From contig NZ_QUHR01000008.1 of the NCBI RefSeq assembly GCF_003479605.1, forward strand, positions 73,035 to 137,034: a stretch of 64,000 nucleotides of DNA, written 5' to 3'. Source of the stretch: Roseburia sp. AF12-17LB. Lineage in GTDB: Bacteria; Bacillota; Clostridia; Lachnospirales; Lachnospiraceae. A program made the position numbers and the translations under genes. Under the pieces are notes generated by a model. It did not search any database. It was not told the DNA's origin and saw only the letters and a list, made by a program, of their open reading frames with translations. Positions within the stretch are counted from its first letter, which is position 1. Each line of letters opens with the position of its first letter. Shown here one piece after another: positions 39,493 to 49,289 of this stretch.

Positions 39493-40353
39493 CTAGCTGT
39501 GCTTAATATGCTGATGGGTAAACAGATGATCCTGACAATATTCGTAATTACCATCGCACTTGGAGCAGAAACGGAATTCCAGGTTTGGATCATCCAGTTC
39601 AGTCCTTCCGCAGACTGCACATTTATGCTTTGTCACCATGCCGCCTCTCCTCGGCTCCCGCATCTGAGCCTTAAATACCTGCTTCCGGTGAATTTCCTTC
39701 GGGGATACCCTTCTGTAATTTCTGGTAGACAGGAAGAAAATCAGGAAATTTAAAATAGACATAATGATAGCAATTCTTCCGCCCCAGCTGGTTAAAATCA
39801 GATTAATCGCAATCAGTACTGCATATACCACTGCCATCCACTTCATTTTTACCGGAATAATAAAGAACAGTAAAATCTGCATTTCCGGATACATGACCGC
39901 AAAGGCAAGGAATATGGTCAGATTGATATAATTCGTAGTGAAAGTAAGGCTTGAAATCAATGAAATTGTTTCTAAGCTTCCTGTTCCGGCTGCTGCATAT
40001 ATTCCATATAAAATAAACGCTCCGATTACGGTAAATAACATTCCGCCGAAAATATAAACATTAAAACGGAATGTGCCCCAGCTCCGTTCCAGTGCAGAAC
40101 CAAGCTGATAATAAAGAAGCGCCATAATCAGCAGTGAGAATACTCTGGTGTCTGTCGGCATCAGAATCCAGGTAATCAGTCTCCACACCTGTCCATGCAG
40201 AATGTGATAAGGGCTTAAGGTCAGCATCAACATAAAGTTCGGATTTACCGTATAAATCACAAATCCGATGCAATATGCTGCAATCAGATAAATCATCAGA
40301 TTCGGGATGGCGTATTTTCCAATTTTGCGCTCCATTTTATTCAAAAAATTCAT
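39493..40353 (-). CDS. Rhomboid-like membrane protein with C-terminal zinc ribbon
   Basis: About 286 residues with six hydrophobic segments in the first 200. Rhomboid-type features include ILHGQVWRLITWILMP and LGSALERSWGTFRFNVYIFG. I cannot find the GxSG serine motif or the paired catalytic His, so it may be an inactive (pseudoprotease-like) member. After the membrane part come a basic linker and a Cys/His cluster: CAVCGRTE, FCSKCDGNYEYCQDH and a His-rich tail, probably binding zinc. I chose the ATG at 40353; another lies four codons upstream. Confidence 0.75.
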   Translation of the reverse strand: MNFLNKMERKIGKYAIPNLMIYLIAAYCIGFVIYTVNPNFMLMLTLSPYHILHGQVWRLITWILMPTDTRVFSLLIMALLYYQLGSALERSWGTFRFNVYIFGGMLFTVIGAFILYGIYAAAGTGSLETISLISSLTFTTNYINLTIFLAFAVMYPEMQILLFFIIPVKMKWMAVVYAVLIAINLILTSWGGRIAIIMSILNFLIFFLSTRNYRRVSPKEIHRKQVFKAQMREPRRGGMVTKHKCAVCGRTELDDPNLEFRFCSKCDGNYEYCQDHLFTHQHIKHS

Positions 40354-40399
40354 ATTACACCTCATATTTCATAAATTAGTTTATTGCAATCTGTCTACT

Positions 40400-40429
40400 A
40401 TTATAGAAGTATCCCCAAAGATTTGTCAA
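40400..40429 (-). promoter_or_regulatory. Consensus promoter of the rhomboid-like gene
   Basis: The minus strand reads perfect TTGACA (40429-40424), 18 nt, perfect TATAAT (40405-40400), about 45 nt before the gene. Confidence 0.8.
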
Positions 40430-40505
40430 CGACACTAGGACTTCTTCATAAAAATTTCAGATTCACCACTATTTCTAAACAATCCATAAATTCTTTTATT
40501 AGGAA

Positions 40506-40534
40506 TTGTTTTTTGAAAAATACTGTCGTATAAT
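40506..40534 (+). promoter_or_regulatory. Promoter of the giant activase gene
   Basis: TTGTTT (40506-40511), 17 nt, perfect TATAAT (40529-40534), about 70 nt before the ATG at 40604. The divergent promoter lies about 80 nt away. Confidence 0.55.
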
Positions 40535-40603
40535 GGATTTTGTTTTGGAATTTATGAAACACATTATTAATATGAAGTAACAGACTAATACAGGGTGATT
40601 ATT

Positions 40604-43600
40604 ATGGAAAACAAAAATCTTAACAAACTGGGAATAGACATCGGTTCCACAACCGTTAAAATTGCTGTTCTTGGAAAAAATAACGAGCTGCTGTTTGCAG
40701 ACTATGAAAGACATTTTGCCAATATCCGTGAAACCTTAACGGATTTATTAAAAAAGGCATTTGATAAGCTTGGGAATTTAAAGCTGGCACCGATGATTAC
40801 CGGTTCCGGCGGACTTACCCTTGCCAAACATCTTGGCATTCCGTTTGTGCAGGAGGTTATTTCCGTATCTACTGCCTTACAGGACTATGCGCCACAGACT
40901 GACGTTGCCATTGAGCTTGGTGGTGAGGATGCCAAAATTATTTATTTTGAAGGTGGTAATGTGGAGCAGCGTATGAATGGTATCTGTGCCGGTGGTACCG
41001 GTTCCTTTATTGACCAGATGGCATCTTTGATCCAGACAGATGCATCCGGTCTGAATGAGTATGCCAAAAATTATGATGCCATCTATCCGATTGCTGCACG
41101 ATGCGGTGTATTTGCAAAAACCGATATCCAGCCATTGATTAATGAAGGTGCTACCAGAGAGGACTTATCTGCTTCTATTTTCCAGGCAGTCGTAAACCAG
41201 ACCATCAGTGGTCTTGCCTGTGGAAAACCAATCCGTGGTCACGTTGCTTTCTTAGGTGGACCACTACACTTCCTTTCTGAATTAAAGGAAGCTTTCATCC
41301 GTACCTTAAAACTGGATGATGAACACATTATTGCACCGGAAAATTCCCATCTGTTTGCAGCCATTGGTTCTGCATTAAATTATAAAGAAGATGTCACTTA
41401 CGATTTATCCGATATTTTAGACAAATTGTCTTCTGATATTAAAATGGAATTTGAAGTAGCCCGTATGGAGCCTCTTTTTGCAACCCAGGCTGACTATGAC
41501 GCCTTTACTGCCCGTCATAACGGACACAATGTAAAGACAGCGGACCTTTCTACTTACAAAGGAAACTGCTATCTTGGAATTGATGCCGGTTCCACCACAA
41601 CCAAAATTGCACTGGCAGGAGAAGACGGTTCTCTTCTCTATTCTTTCTATAGCAGCAACAACGGAAGTCCTCTGGCTACTGCAATCAAATCCATCAAGGA
41701 AATCTATTCCTTATTACCGGCGGATGCACATATTGTACACTCCTGCTCCACCGGTTATGGAGAGGCTTTATTAAAAGCTGCCCTTATGTTGGATGATGGT
41801 GAGGTAGAAACCGTTGCCCACTACTATGCAGCGGCATTCTTTGACCCGGATGTAGACTGTATCTTAGACATCGGTGGTCAGGATATGAAATGCATCAAGA
41901 TTAAGAACCAGACCGTTGACAGTGTTCAGTTAAATGAAGCCTGCTCTTCCGGATGCGGTTCCTTTATCGAGACTTTTGCAAAATCATTAAATTACAGTGT
42001 GCAGGATTTTGCCAAAGAAGCTTTATTTGCTGAAAACCCAATTGACCTTGGAACCCGTTGTACCGTATTTATGAATTCCAAGGTAAAACAGGCTCAGAAG
42101 GAAGGTGCAAGTGTTGCTGATATTTCCGCCGGTCTTGCTTATTCCGTTATCAAGAATGCTCTTTTCAAGGTTATCAAGCTTTCCGATGCAAAGGATTTAG
42201 GTGAGCATATCGTAGTTCAGGGTGGAACCTTCTACAATGATGCGGTACTCCGGAGCTTTGAAAAAATTTCCGGCTGTGAAGCAGTAAGACCTGATATTGC
42301 AGGAATCATGGGTGCTTTTGGTGCTGCTTTAATTGCAAGGGAGCGTCATGAGGAAGGTTACCAGACTTCCATGCTTTCCATTGATGAAATCAATGCACTG
42401 ACCTTTGATACCAAGCTGACCCGCTGTCAGGGATGTACCAACCACTGTCTTTTAACCATCAACCGTTTCTCCGGCAACCGTTCCTACATTACCGGTAACC
42501 GTTGTGAACGTGGACTTGGCAAAGAAAAGAATAAAGAAAATATTCCAAACCTTTTTGAATATAAGAATGAACGGCTTTTTGCTTATCCTCCACTGAAGAA
42601 AGAAGAAGCCGCCCGCGGAACCGTAGGACTTCCGAGAGTATTAAATATGTATGAGAATTACCCATTCTGGGCAACCTTCTTTGCAGCTTTAAAATTTGAA
42701 GTAGTGCTCTCTCCACAGTCAACCAGAAAGATTTACGAGCTGGGTATTGATTCCATTCCAAGCGAGTCCGAATGTTATCCGGCCAAGCTTGCCCACGGTC
42801 ATGTATCCTGGCTGATTCAGCATCAGGTAGATTTCATTTTCTACCCATGTATTCCTTATGAAAGAAATGAATTCCCGGATTCTAACAATCACTACAACTG
42901 CCCGATTGTTACATCCTATGCCGAAAATATCAAGAATAATGTAGATGAAATTACTTCAGGTCAGGTTCGTTTCTTAAATCCGTTTATGGCATTTACCAAC
43001 CTTGACGTTCTGACCGAGCAGTTAGTACATACCTTTACCGAAGAGTTCTCCATTCCGGCAGAAGAAATCAAAGCTGCCGCGAAAACTGCATGGCAGGAGC
43101 TTTCCAATGCCAGAGAGGATATCAAGCACAAAGGAGAAGAAACTTTAGCATATTTAAAAGAGACTGGAAAACGTGGTATTGTACTTGCCGGCCGTCCATA
43201 TCATGTAGATCCGGAAATCAACCATGGTATTCCGGAACTGATTAATTCCTATGGTCTAGCTGTACTTACAGAGGATTCCGTAGCACATCTCCATGAAGTA
43301 GAGCGTCCGCTTATTGTTATGGACCAGTGGATGTACCACTCCAGACTGTATGCTGCAGCAAACTTTGTAAAGACACGGGATAATCTTGATTTAATCCAGT
43401 TGAATTCCTTCGGTTGTGGATTAGATGCCGTTACAACAGACTGCGTCAATGACATTTTAAGCAAATCCGGCAAGATTTATACCTGCCTGAAAATCGATGA
43501 GGTAAATAACTTAGGGGCTGCAAGAATCCGTATCCGTTCTCTTCTTGCTGCTATCCGTGTCAAAGAAAAACGTCATGAAAAACGTACCATCGTTCCTGCT

Positions 43601-44851
43601 AACTTTAACCGTGTAGTATTTACCGAAGAAATGCGTGACAGTTACACAATTCTCTGTCCGCAGATGTCACCGATTCATTTCGAACTCTTAGAGCCTGCTT
43701 TCCAGGCTGCCGGATATCATCTGGTTGTACTTGATAATGATAACCGCGACTCTGTGGATGTGGGATTAAAATATGTAAATAACGACGCCTGCTACCCTTC
43801 CCTTATGGTTGTCGGTCAGATTATGAGTGCTGTTATGTCCGGAAAATATGACATGACAAAGACTGCAATTTTAATCTCCCAGACCGGTGGTGGATGTCGT
43901 GCCAGCAACTATATCGGTTTCATCCGCCGTGCCTTGGAAAAAGCCGGTTATAAAGACGTTCCGGTTATTTCCATCAACTTAAGCGGCTTAGAGAAGAACC
44001 CTGGCTTTAAATTTACACCACAGCTTATCCAGCACGGTCTTTATGCCTTAGAGTTTGGCGATATTTTCATGCGCTGTCTCTACCGCACCAGACCTTATGA
44101 GGAAGTACCTGGTTCTGCCAATGCACTTCATGAGAAATGGAAGGAACGTGTCATTGCATTTATTTCCAGGAAGGGCTTTGTCTCCCACCGGAAATACAAG
44201 AAGATGTGTCGTGAAATCATCCGTGACTTCGACCGTCTTCCGATGAAAGACATTAAGAAACCTAAAGTTGGTGTCGTTGGTGAGATTCTGGTTAAATTCC
44301 TTCCAGCCGCAAATAATTATCTGGTAGACTTACTGGAGTCCGAAGGTGCTGAGGCTGTTGTTCCTGACCTTACCGACTTCCTGCTCTACTGCTTCTATAA
44401 CCAGAACTTTAAAGCAGAACACCTTGGCATGAGCAGGAAATCCGCAAGAGTCTCAAACCTCGGTATCAAATTCTTCGAATGGCTCCGTTCCGCTGCCCGT
44501 GACGAATTTGAAAAGAGTGAACACTTTGATCCACCTGCCCACATTGAAACACTGGCAAAATATGCTTCTGAGATTGTATCACAGGGTAACCAGACCGGTG
44601 AAGGCTGGTTCTTAACCGGCGAAATGTTAGAGCTGATTCATACCGGGACCAATAATATCGTATGTACACAGCCATTTGCCTGTCTGCCAAACCATGTGGT
44701 TGGTAAAGGTGTTATCAAGAAGCTGCGTCACCAGTACCCTCTTTCTAACATCGTGGCTATCGACTATGACCCGGGTGCCAGTGAGGTTAACCAGTTGAAC
44801 CGTATCAAACTGATGCTCTCTACTGCCAACAAGAACCTTGCAAAGGATTGA
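40604..44851 (+). CDS. Giant fused 2-hydroxyacyl-CoA dehydratase activase-like protein
   Basis: 1415 residues. Two complete BcrA/BadF/HgdC-type ATPase modules in tandem: [15 protein letters not shown] near residue 5, with cluster cysteines in [11 protein letters not shown] and [11 protein letters not shown]; and [15 protein letters not shown] near 325, with [12 protein letters not shown] and [13 protein letters not shown] Cys-rich hinge [11 protein letters not shown] (about 607) leads into a DUF2229-type region and a C-terminal half resembling dehydratase subunits ([28 protein letters not shown]). Activases use ATP to inject an electron into 2-hydroxyacyl-CoA dehydratases. The family is common in anaerobes but its own substrate is unproven. 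The ATG at 40604 has AGGGTG 6 nt upstream. Confidence 0.9.
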   Translation: MENKNLNKLGIDIGSTTVKIAVLGKNNELLFADYERHFANIRETLTDLLKKAFDKLGNLKLAPMITGSGGLTLAKHLGIPFVQEVISVSTALQDYAPQTDVAIELGGEDAKIIYFEGGNVEQRMNGICAGGTGSFIDQMASLIQTDASGLNEYAKNYDAIYPIAARCGVFAKTDIQPLINEGATREDLSASIFQAVVNQTISGLACGKPIRGHVAFLGGPLHFLSELKEAFIRTLKLDDEHIIAPENSHLFAAIGSALNYKEDVTYDLSDILDKLSSDIKMEFEVARMEPLFATQADYDAFTARHNGHNVKTADLSTYKGNCYLGIDAGSTTTKIALAGEDGSLLYSFYSSNNGSPLATAIKSIKEIYSLLPADAHIVHSCSTGYGEALLKAALMLDDGEVETVAHYYAAAFFDPDVDCILDIGGQDMKCIKIKNQTVDSVQLNEACSSGCGSFIETFAKSLNYSVQDFAKEALFAENPIDLGTRCTVFMNSKVKQAQKEGASVADISAGLAYSVIKNALFKVIKLSDAKDLGEHIVVQGGTFYNDAVLRSFEKISGCEAVRPDIAGIMGAFGAALIARERHEEGYQTSMLSIDEINALTFDTKLTRCQGCTNHCLLTINRFSGNRSYITGNRCERGLGKEKNKENIPNLFEYKNERLFAYPPLKKEEAARGTVGLPRVLNMYENYPFWATFFAALKFEVVLSPQSTRKIYELGIDSIPSESECYPAKLAHGHVSWLIQHQVDFIFYPCIPYERNEFPDSNNHYNCPIVTSYAENIKNNVDEITSGQVRFLNPFMAFTNLDVLTEQLVHTFTEEFSIPAEEIKAAAKTAWQELSNAREDIKHKGEETLAYLKETGKRGIVLAGRPYHVDPEINHGIPELINSYGLAVLTEDSVAHLHEVERPLIVMDQWMYHSRLYAAANFVKTRDNLDLIQLNSFGCGLDAVTTDCVNDILSKSGKIYTCLKIDEVNNLGAARIRIRSLLAAIRVKEKRHEKRTIVPANFNRVVFTEEMRDSYTILCPQMSPIHFELLEPAFQAAGYHLVVLDNDNRDSVDVGLKYVNNDACYPSLMVVGQIMSAVMSGKYDMTKTAILISQTGGGCRASNYIGFIRRALEKAGYKDVPVISINLSGLEKNPGFKFTPQLIQHGLYALEFGDIFMRCLYRTRPYEEVPGSANALHEKWKERVIAFISRKGFVSHRKYKKMCREIIRDFDRLPMKDIKKPKVGVVGEILVKFLPAANNYLVDLLESEGAEAVVPDLTDFLLYCFYNQNFKAEHLGMSRKSARVSNLGIKFFEWLRSAARDEFEKSEHFDPPAHIETLAKYASEIVSQGNQTGEGWFLTGEMLELIHTGTNNIVCTQPFACLPNHVVGKGVIKKLRHQYPLSNIVAIDYDPGASEVNQLNRIKLMLSTANKNLAKD

Positions 44852-44858
44852 TTCTTTT

Positions 44859-45815
44859 ATGCAAACAATGACGATTATTGTACCCTGCTATAACGAAGAA
44901 GAAGCACTTCCGTATTTTTACGAAGAGATTTCAAAAATCAGACAACAGCTTACAGAGATTTCTCTTAAGCTGCTGTTTGTCAATGATGGCTCAACGGACA
45001 ATACTCTTACCATCCTAAAAAAGCTTGCTTCTTCCGATAACAGTGTATATTATATTTCCTTTTCCCGTAATTTTGGAAAAGAAGCGGCTATTTATGCCGG
45101 TCTGAAAAATTCAACCAGTGATTATACTGCCATTATGGATGCAGATTTACAGGATCCCCCATCCCTGCTTCCTTCGATGCTTCATGCCATCCGGGAAGAA
45201 GGCTATGATTCGGTTGCCACACGACGGGTAAACCGCAAAGGAGAACCGCCTGTCCGCTCTTTCTTTGCCCGGATGTTCTATAAGCTTATCCGCAAAATGT
45301 CCGATACAGATATCGTAGATGGTGCCAGAGATTTCCGGTTGATGAACCGTCCTTTTGTGGATGCGTTGTTAGAATTAAATGAATACAACCGCTTTTCCAA
45401 GGGGTTATTTGGCTGGGTCGGTTTCCGTACCAAATGGATTGAATTTGAAAATACAGAGCGGATTGCCGGAGAAACCAAATGGTCTTTCTTCCAGCTGGTC
45501 CGCTACTCCTTAGACGGAATGATATCCTTCTCTACCGCTCCGTTGAAGCTTGCATCCTTTACCGGAATGTTTATGTGTATCATTTCCTTCCTTGCCATTA
45601 TCTTTATTATTGTAAGGCAGCTTTTATTCGGTGGCTCCGCTTTCGGCTGGCCATCCATGGCATGTATCGTTATCTTTATCGGAGGTATCCAGCTTCTGTG
45701 CATCGGAATCTTAGGTTCCTACCTTTCCCGCACTTATATGGAGGTCAAAAAACGGCCTATTTATATCTGCAAGGAAAGCAATTTAAGCCCAGATAAAGCT
45801 GTTAAATCTGAATGA
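44859..45815 (+). CDS. GtrB/DPM1-like family 2 glycosyltransferase
   Basis: 318 residues: a cytoplasmic GT-A domain (IIVPCYNEEEALPYFYEE, FVNDGSTDNTL, MDADLQDPPS) and two C-terminal membrane helices (about 230-255 and 265-290), the layout of bactoprenol-phosphate glucosyltransferases. It would load a sugar on undecaprenyl phosphate for transfer outside the cell. It starts 7 nt after the giant activase and ends before a strong terminator, so the two are co-transcribed, with no obvious functional link. Confidence 0.92.
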   Translation: MQTMTIIVPCYNEEEALPYFYEEISKIRQQLTEISLKLLFVNDGSTDNTLTILKKLASSDNSVYYISFSRNFGKEAAIYAGLKNSTSDYTAIMDADLQDPPSLLPSMLHAIREEGYDSVATRRVNRKGEPPVRSFFARMFYKLIRKMSDTDIVDGARDFRLMNRPFVDALLELNEYNRFSKGLFGWVGFRTKWIEFENTERIAGETKWSFFQLVRYSLDGMISFSTAPLKLASFTGMFMCIISFLAIIFIIVRQLLFGGSAFGWPSMACIVIFIGGIQLLCIGILGSYLSRTYMEVKKRPIYICKESNLSPDKAVKSE

Positions 45816-45852
45816 AAAAATGATTAAAAAGAAAGTTTATAAACTTTTAAGA

Positions 45853-45893
45853 AATCCGCAACGTCCAATAAATACTGGTGTTGCGGATTTTTG
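45853..45893 (+). terminator. Terminator of the activase-glycosyltransferase operon
   Basis: The perfect 10-bp stem AATCCGCAAC/GTTGCGGATT (45853-45862 with 45880-45889) is followed by a short T-run. The htpG CIRCE element starts immediately after it. Confidence 0.88.
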
Positions 45894-45920
45894 TTAGCAC
45901 TCTTTTTTAAAGAGTGCTAA
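45894..45920 (+). promoter_or_regulatory. CIRCE operator upstream of htpG
   Basis: TTAGCACTC, 9 nt, GAGTGCTAA: a perfect CIRCE. It lies just upstream of the -35 box rather than at the transcription start. It implies that HrcA controls htpG, which in B. subtilis is not an HrcA target. Confidence 0.95.
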
Positions 45921-45927
45921 TTTTCTA

Positions 45928-45954
45928 TTGACTTTTAAATTTGCAAAGTATAAT
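45928..45954 (+). promoter_or_regulatory. Promoter of htpG
   Basis: TTGACT (45928-45933) and perfect TATAAT (45949-45954) are 15 nt apart; shifting the -10 to TAATAT (45951) gives 17 nt. CIRCE ends 7 nt upstream. Confidence 0.6.
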
Positions 45955-46031
45955 ATTTCTATTAGGATTTGTAGTCTGACACTACAAAATAAAACAAGAA
46001 ATTATATAGAGAAAGAAAAGGAGTGTTTTAA

Positions 46032-48143
46032 ATGAGTAATAAACATGGAAATTTATCAATTAGCAGCGATAACATTTTTCCGATTATAAAGAAATGGATG
46101 TATTCCGATCATGATATTTTCTATCGTGAACTGATTTCCAATGGCTGTGATGCCATTACCAAATTAAAGAAGCTGGAAATGATGGGAGAATATACCCTTC
46201 CAGCCGATTATAAGCCTGAAATCCACGTTATTGTCAACCCGGACGATAAAACCCTTACCTTCATTGATAACGGTCTTGGAATGACCGCTGATGAGGTAGA
46301 AGAATATATCAACCAGATTGCCTTCTCCGGTGCTACTGATTTTCTGGAGAAATACAAAGATAAAGCCAATGAAGACCAGATTATCGGTCATTTCGGACTG
46401 GGCTTCTATTCCGCTTTCATGGTTGCAGATGAGGTTCACATTGATACCCTTTCTTATAAAGATGGTGCTACTGCTGTTCACTGGGAATGCGATGGCGGCA
46501 CAGAATTTGATATGAAAGACAGTGACCGTACCGAAGTCGGCACCAAAATTACTCTTTTCTTAAACGAAGATGCTTTGGAATTTGCCAACGAATATCGTGC
46601 AAGAGAAGTCATTGAGAAGTACTGCTCTTTCATGCCGGTACCAATCTATCTGACCAAGGCAAATGCCGAGCCACAGTATGAGACTATCCAACCGGAAGAT
46701 AAATTAGATACCGATACTGTCATTGAAACAATCGTGGAAGAAGCAAAAACTGAAGAAAAAGAAAATGAAAATGGCGAAAAAGAAGTCGTAGAAGTATCTC
46801 CAAGAACCGAAAAGCTTAAGATTTTAAAACGTCCGGTTCCATTGAATGATACGAACCCACTGTGGACTAAGACTCCGAGCGAATGTACCGATGAAGAATA
46901 CAAAGCTTTCTACCGTAAAGTATTTATGGATTATAAAGAGCCTTTATTCTGGATTCACCTGAATATGGACTATCCATTTAACTTAAAAGGTATTCTGTAC
47001 TTCCCGAAGATTAATACGGAATACGATTCCATCGAAGGAACTATTAAATTATATAATAATCAGGTATTTATCGCAGATAATATTAAGGAAGTGATTCCGG
47101 AATTCTTAATGCTCTTAAAGGGCGTGATTGACTGTCCTGACCTTCCGCTTAATGTTTCCCGTAGTGCTCTGCAGAACGATGGCTTTGTAAAGAAGATTTC
47201 CGATTACATCAGCAAAAAAGTTGCAGATAAATTAATCGGTATGTGCAAGACCGAAAAAGAAAGCTACGAAAAATACTGGGATGACATCAGCCCATTTATC
47301 AAATTCGGCTGCTTAAAAGATACCAAGTTCTGTGACAAGATGAATGATTACATTCTCTTTAAGAACTTAGACGATAAGTACCTTACTCTTCCGGAGCTTC
47401 TGAAAGAAGACGAAAAAGCAGAAAAAAATACGGAAGGAAATACCGAAGATACAAAGGCTGAAGATACCGCTTCAGACAATGTGTCTGATGCTGATAAGAC
47501 CGCTGATACTGCTTCTGACTCAGAAGAAAAGGATGAAAGAAAACCGATTTACTATGTTACCGATCCGGTTCAGCAGGGACAGTATATCAAGATGTTCAAG
47601 GAACAGGGCATGGATGCAGTTATCTTAAATCACAATATCGATACCTCCTTCATCAGCCAGTTAGAGCAGCGTAATGAGAAATTCAAATTCATGCGAATCG
47701 ATGCAGACCTTACCGATTCCCTGAAAGAAGAAAATGCTGAAGAGACTAAAGAGACTGAAGAAACACTGTCCAAAGTATTCAAGGATACTTTAAAGAATGA
47801 TAAGCTTACGATTAAAGCTGCCAAACTGAAAAATCCCGACATTGCTTCTGTTATTACTCTCTCCGAGGAAGGCAGACGTATGCAGGATATGATGAAAATG
47901 TATGCCATGAATGGCATGGGCGGTATGGATACTTCCATGTTTGCGGCAGACCAGACACTGACCTTAAATACCAGTCATCCTCTGGTCCAGTACATCTTAA
48001 ATCACAAAGATTCCGAGCATGTACCAATGTTCTGTCAGCAGCTTTACGATTTAGCTGTTTTAAGCAACCAGCCATTATCCGTAGATGCTATGACAAAATT
48101 CATCCAGCGTAGCAACGATATCATGATGCTGTTGGCAAAATAA
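46032..48143 (+). CDS. htpG: Molecular chaperone HtpG (Hsp90) with acidic insertions
   Basis: ATP-dependent chaperone of 703 residues, against about 625 in E. coli. The N-domain has YRELISNGCDAITKL, IDNGLGMTADEVEEYI and IGHFGLGFYSAFMVAD; the middle domain has LNVSRSALQNDGFVKKI. The extra length is largely two charged segments: a linker of about 25 residues between the N and middle domains (about 235-258, Glu/Lys-rich) and a Glu/Asp/Ala/Thr-rich insertion at about 459-505. AAAGGAG lies 8 nt before the ATG. Expression is probably under HrcA through the upstream CIRCE. Confidence 0.97.
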   Translation: MSNKHGNLSISSDNIFPIIKKWMYSDHDIFYRELISNGCDAITKLKKLEMMGEYTLPADYKPEIHVIVNPDDKTLTFIDNGLGMTADEVEEYINQIAFSGATDFLEKYKDKANEDQIIGHFGLGFYSAFMVADEVHIDTLSYKDGATAVHWECDGGTEFDMKDSDRTEVGTKITLFLNEDALEFANEYRAREVIEKYCSFMPVPIYLTKANAEPQYETIQPEDKLDTDTVIETIVEEAKTEEKENENGEKEVVEVSPRTEKLKILKRPVPLNDTNPLWTKTPSECTDEEYKAFYRKVFMDYKEPLFWIHLNMDYPFNLKGILYFPKINTEYDSIEGTIKLYNNQVFIADNIKEVIPEFLMLLKGVIDCPDLPLNVSRSALQNDGFVKKISDYISKKVADKLIGMCKTEKESYEKYWDDISPFIKFGCLKDTKFCDKMNDYILFKNLDDKYLTLPELLKEDEKAEKNTEGNTEDTKAEDTASDNVSDADKTADTASDSEEKDERKPIYYVTDPVQQGQYIKMFKEQGMDAVILNHNIDTSFISQLEQRNEKFKFMRIDADLTDSLKEENAEETKETEETLSKVFKDTLKNDKLTIKAAKLKNPDIASVITLSEEGRRMQDMMKMYAMNGMGGMDTSMFAADQTLTLNTSHPLVQYILNHKDSEHVPMFCQQLYDLAVLSNQPLSVDAMTKFIQRSNDIMMLLAK

Positions 48144-48163
48144 AAGTTCAAGAAGAACTACCC

Positions 48164-48198
48164 AAAAGGGAATCTGATTTTCATCAGATTCCCTTTTA
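48164..48198. terminator. Bidirectional terminator between htpG and the prsA-like gene
   Basis: The perfect 15-bp stem AAAAGGGAATCTGAT/ATCAGATTCCCTTTT (48164-48178 with 48183-48197) has a TTTC loop. It begins about 20 nt after htpG. Confidence 0.92.
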
Positions 48199-48228
48199 TA
48201 GTTGCCAGCGGCAGATTCTGTAGATTTT

Positions 48229-48261
48229 TTCTACTATTGTTCTACTATTGTTCTACTCTTC
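48229..48261 (-). repeat. Tandem 11-bp repeat spanning the prsA-like stop codon
   Basis: On the plus strand TTCTACTATTG occurs twice in tandem (48229-48239, 48240-48250), followed by a related third unit TTCTACTCTTC (48251-48261), which contains the stop codon and last codons of the gene. Confidence 0.65.
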
Positions 48262-49242
48262 TAACTGGTAATATTTATCCAGCACTTCAAAAAAACTGTT
48301 GGTGGTTATGGTTCCGTCTGTTTTAAGTTCCAGTTCATCCCAGGCTTTTTCATTGAGGCTCGAAGATAAGTCTGCCACAAAAGCATCATATTCGTCATTA
48401 AACGCTTCTTTCTCACGCTTTTTAACAATCTTATCCTTATTTGCATCCGTCAGCTCCTGATTGAATTTATTGATGCACTTGATAAAATAATAACCATCCT
48501 CTGTCGCAATGCTTCCTGATATTTCATCATCATTTAAGTTAAATGCAATATCCTCTACTTCCTTTGGCATCTCATCTCTTCCAAAGGTAATATCAATCTG
48601 GGCAGCCTCATTATAATCTGCTGCTACTGTCCGGAAATCCTCTCCATTTGCCAGTCTGGATGCCACCTCTCCTGCACGGTTCTGATCCTTTACATAAATC
48701 TGCTGTGCTTCCATGACCCTTGCTTCATCATCACTGACTTCCTCATTGACACCGGTTGTTAAAGATGTATACACCTTGCTTGCCAGTGCATAATTCTCAT
48801 AGAGTTTCTCTATGGTTGCCTCACTGACATCCATATAACTTTTTTCCTCTTCATTCAATGACTCATAATATTCTTTTGCAGCTAGCTTCAGATTGGTCTT
48901 TTCCTCTTTACTTAAAGTAATTTCCTTCTGCTCTGCCAGCTGGTCCATGCAGATTACCCGGGTCATTTCCGATAATGTAACGTCCTTCACATACTGCTCT
49001 AAATCATCGGTCTGATACTGCTGTTCCCACAAATCGATTCCATAGACATTTCCATATAGATTCTGGTAGTTACAAAGATATACCTTGGCTTCTGCCAAAG
49101 ATACCTTTTCATGCTCTATCTTAAAAACTTCATTAGCAGATAATCCTGTTGTAAATACAATGTCAGTTTTTCCAAGACTGCATCCACCAAGCAATACGGA
49201 AATGCTTAAGACCACTGCGGCAATTTTACTCTTTCGTCCCAT
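48253..49242 (-). CDS. PrsA-like foldase lipoprotein (parvulin-type peptidyl-prolyl isomerase)
   Basis: 329 residues: signal peptide MGRKSKIAAVVLSISVLLGG with lipobox LLGGC, a SurA-like helical N-domain, then a parvulin-like domain (YVKDQNRAGEVASRLANGED, FRTVAADYNEA, EDGYYFIKCINKF) and a helical tail. Such proteins help secreted proteins fold at the outer membrane face. Last gene of the maf-86aa-flavoprotein run, 47 nt after the flavoprotein gene. Confidence 0.86.
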   Translation of the reverse strand: MGRKSKIAAVVLSISVLLGGCSLGKTDIVFTTGLSANEVFKIEHEKVSLAEAKVYLCNYQNLYGNVYGIDLWEQQYQTDDLEQYVKDVTLSEMTRVICMDQLAEQKEITLSKEEKTNLKLAAKEYYESLNEEEKSYMDVSEATIEKLYENYALASKVYTSLTTGVNEEVSDDEARVMEAQQIYVKDQNRAGEVASRLANGEDFRTVAADYNEAAQIDITFGRDEMPKEVEDIAFNLNDDEISGSIATEDGYYFIKCINKFNQELTDANKDKIVKKREKEAFNDEYDAFVADLSSSLNEKAWDELELKTDGTITTNSFFEVLDKYYQLEE

Positions 49243-49289
49243 GAATTTTCTTCCTTTTCTTATTCGAAAACCAATTCTTTGGTATGCTT

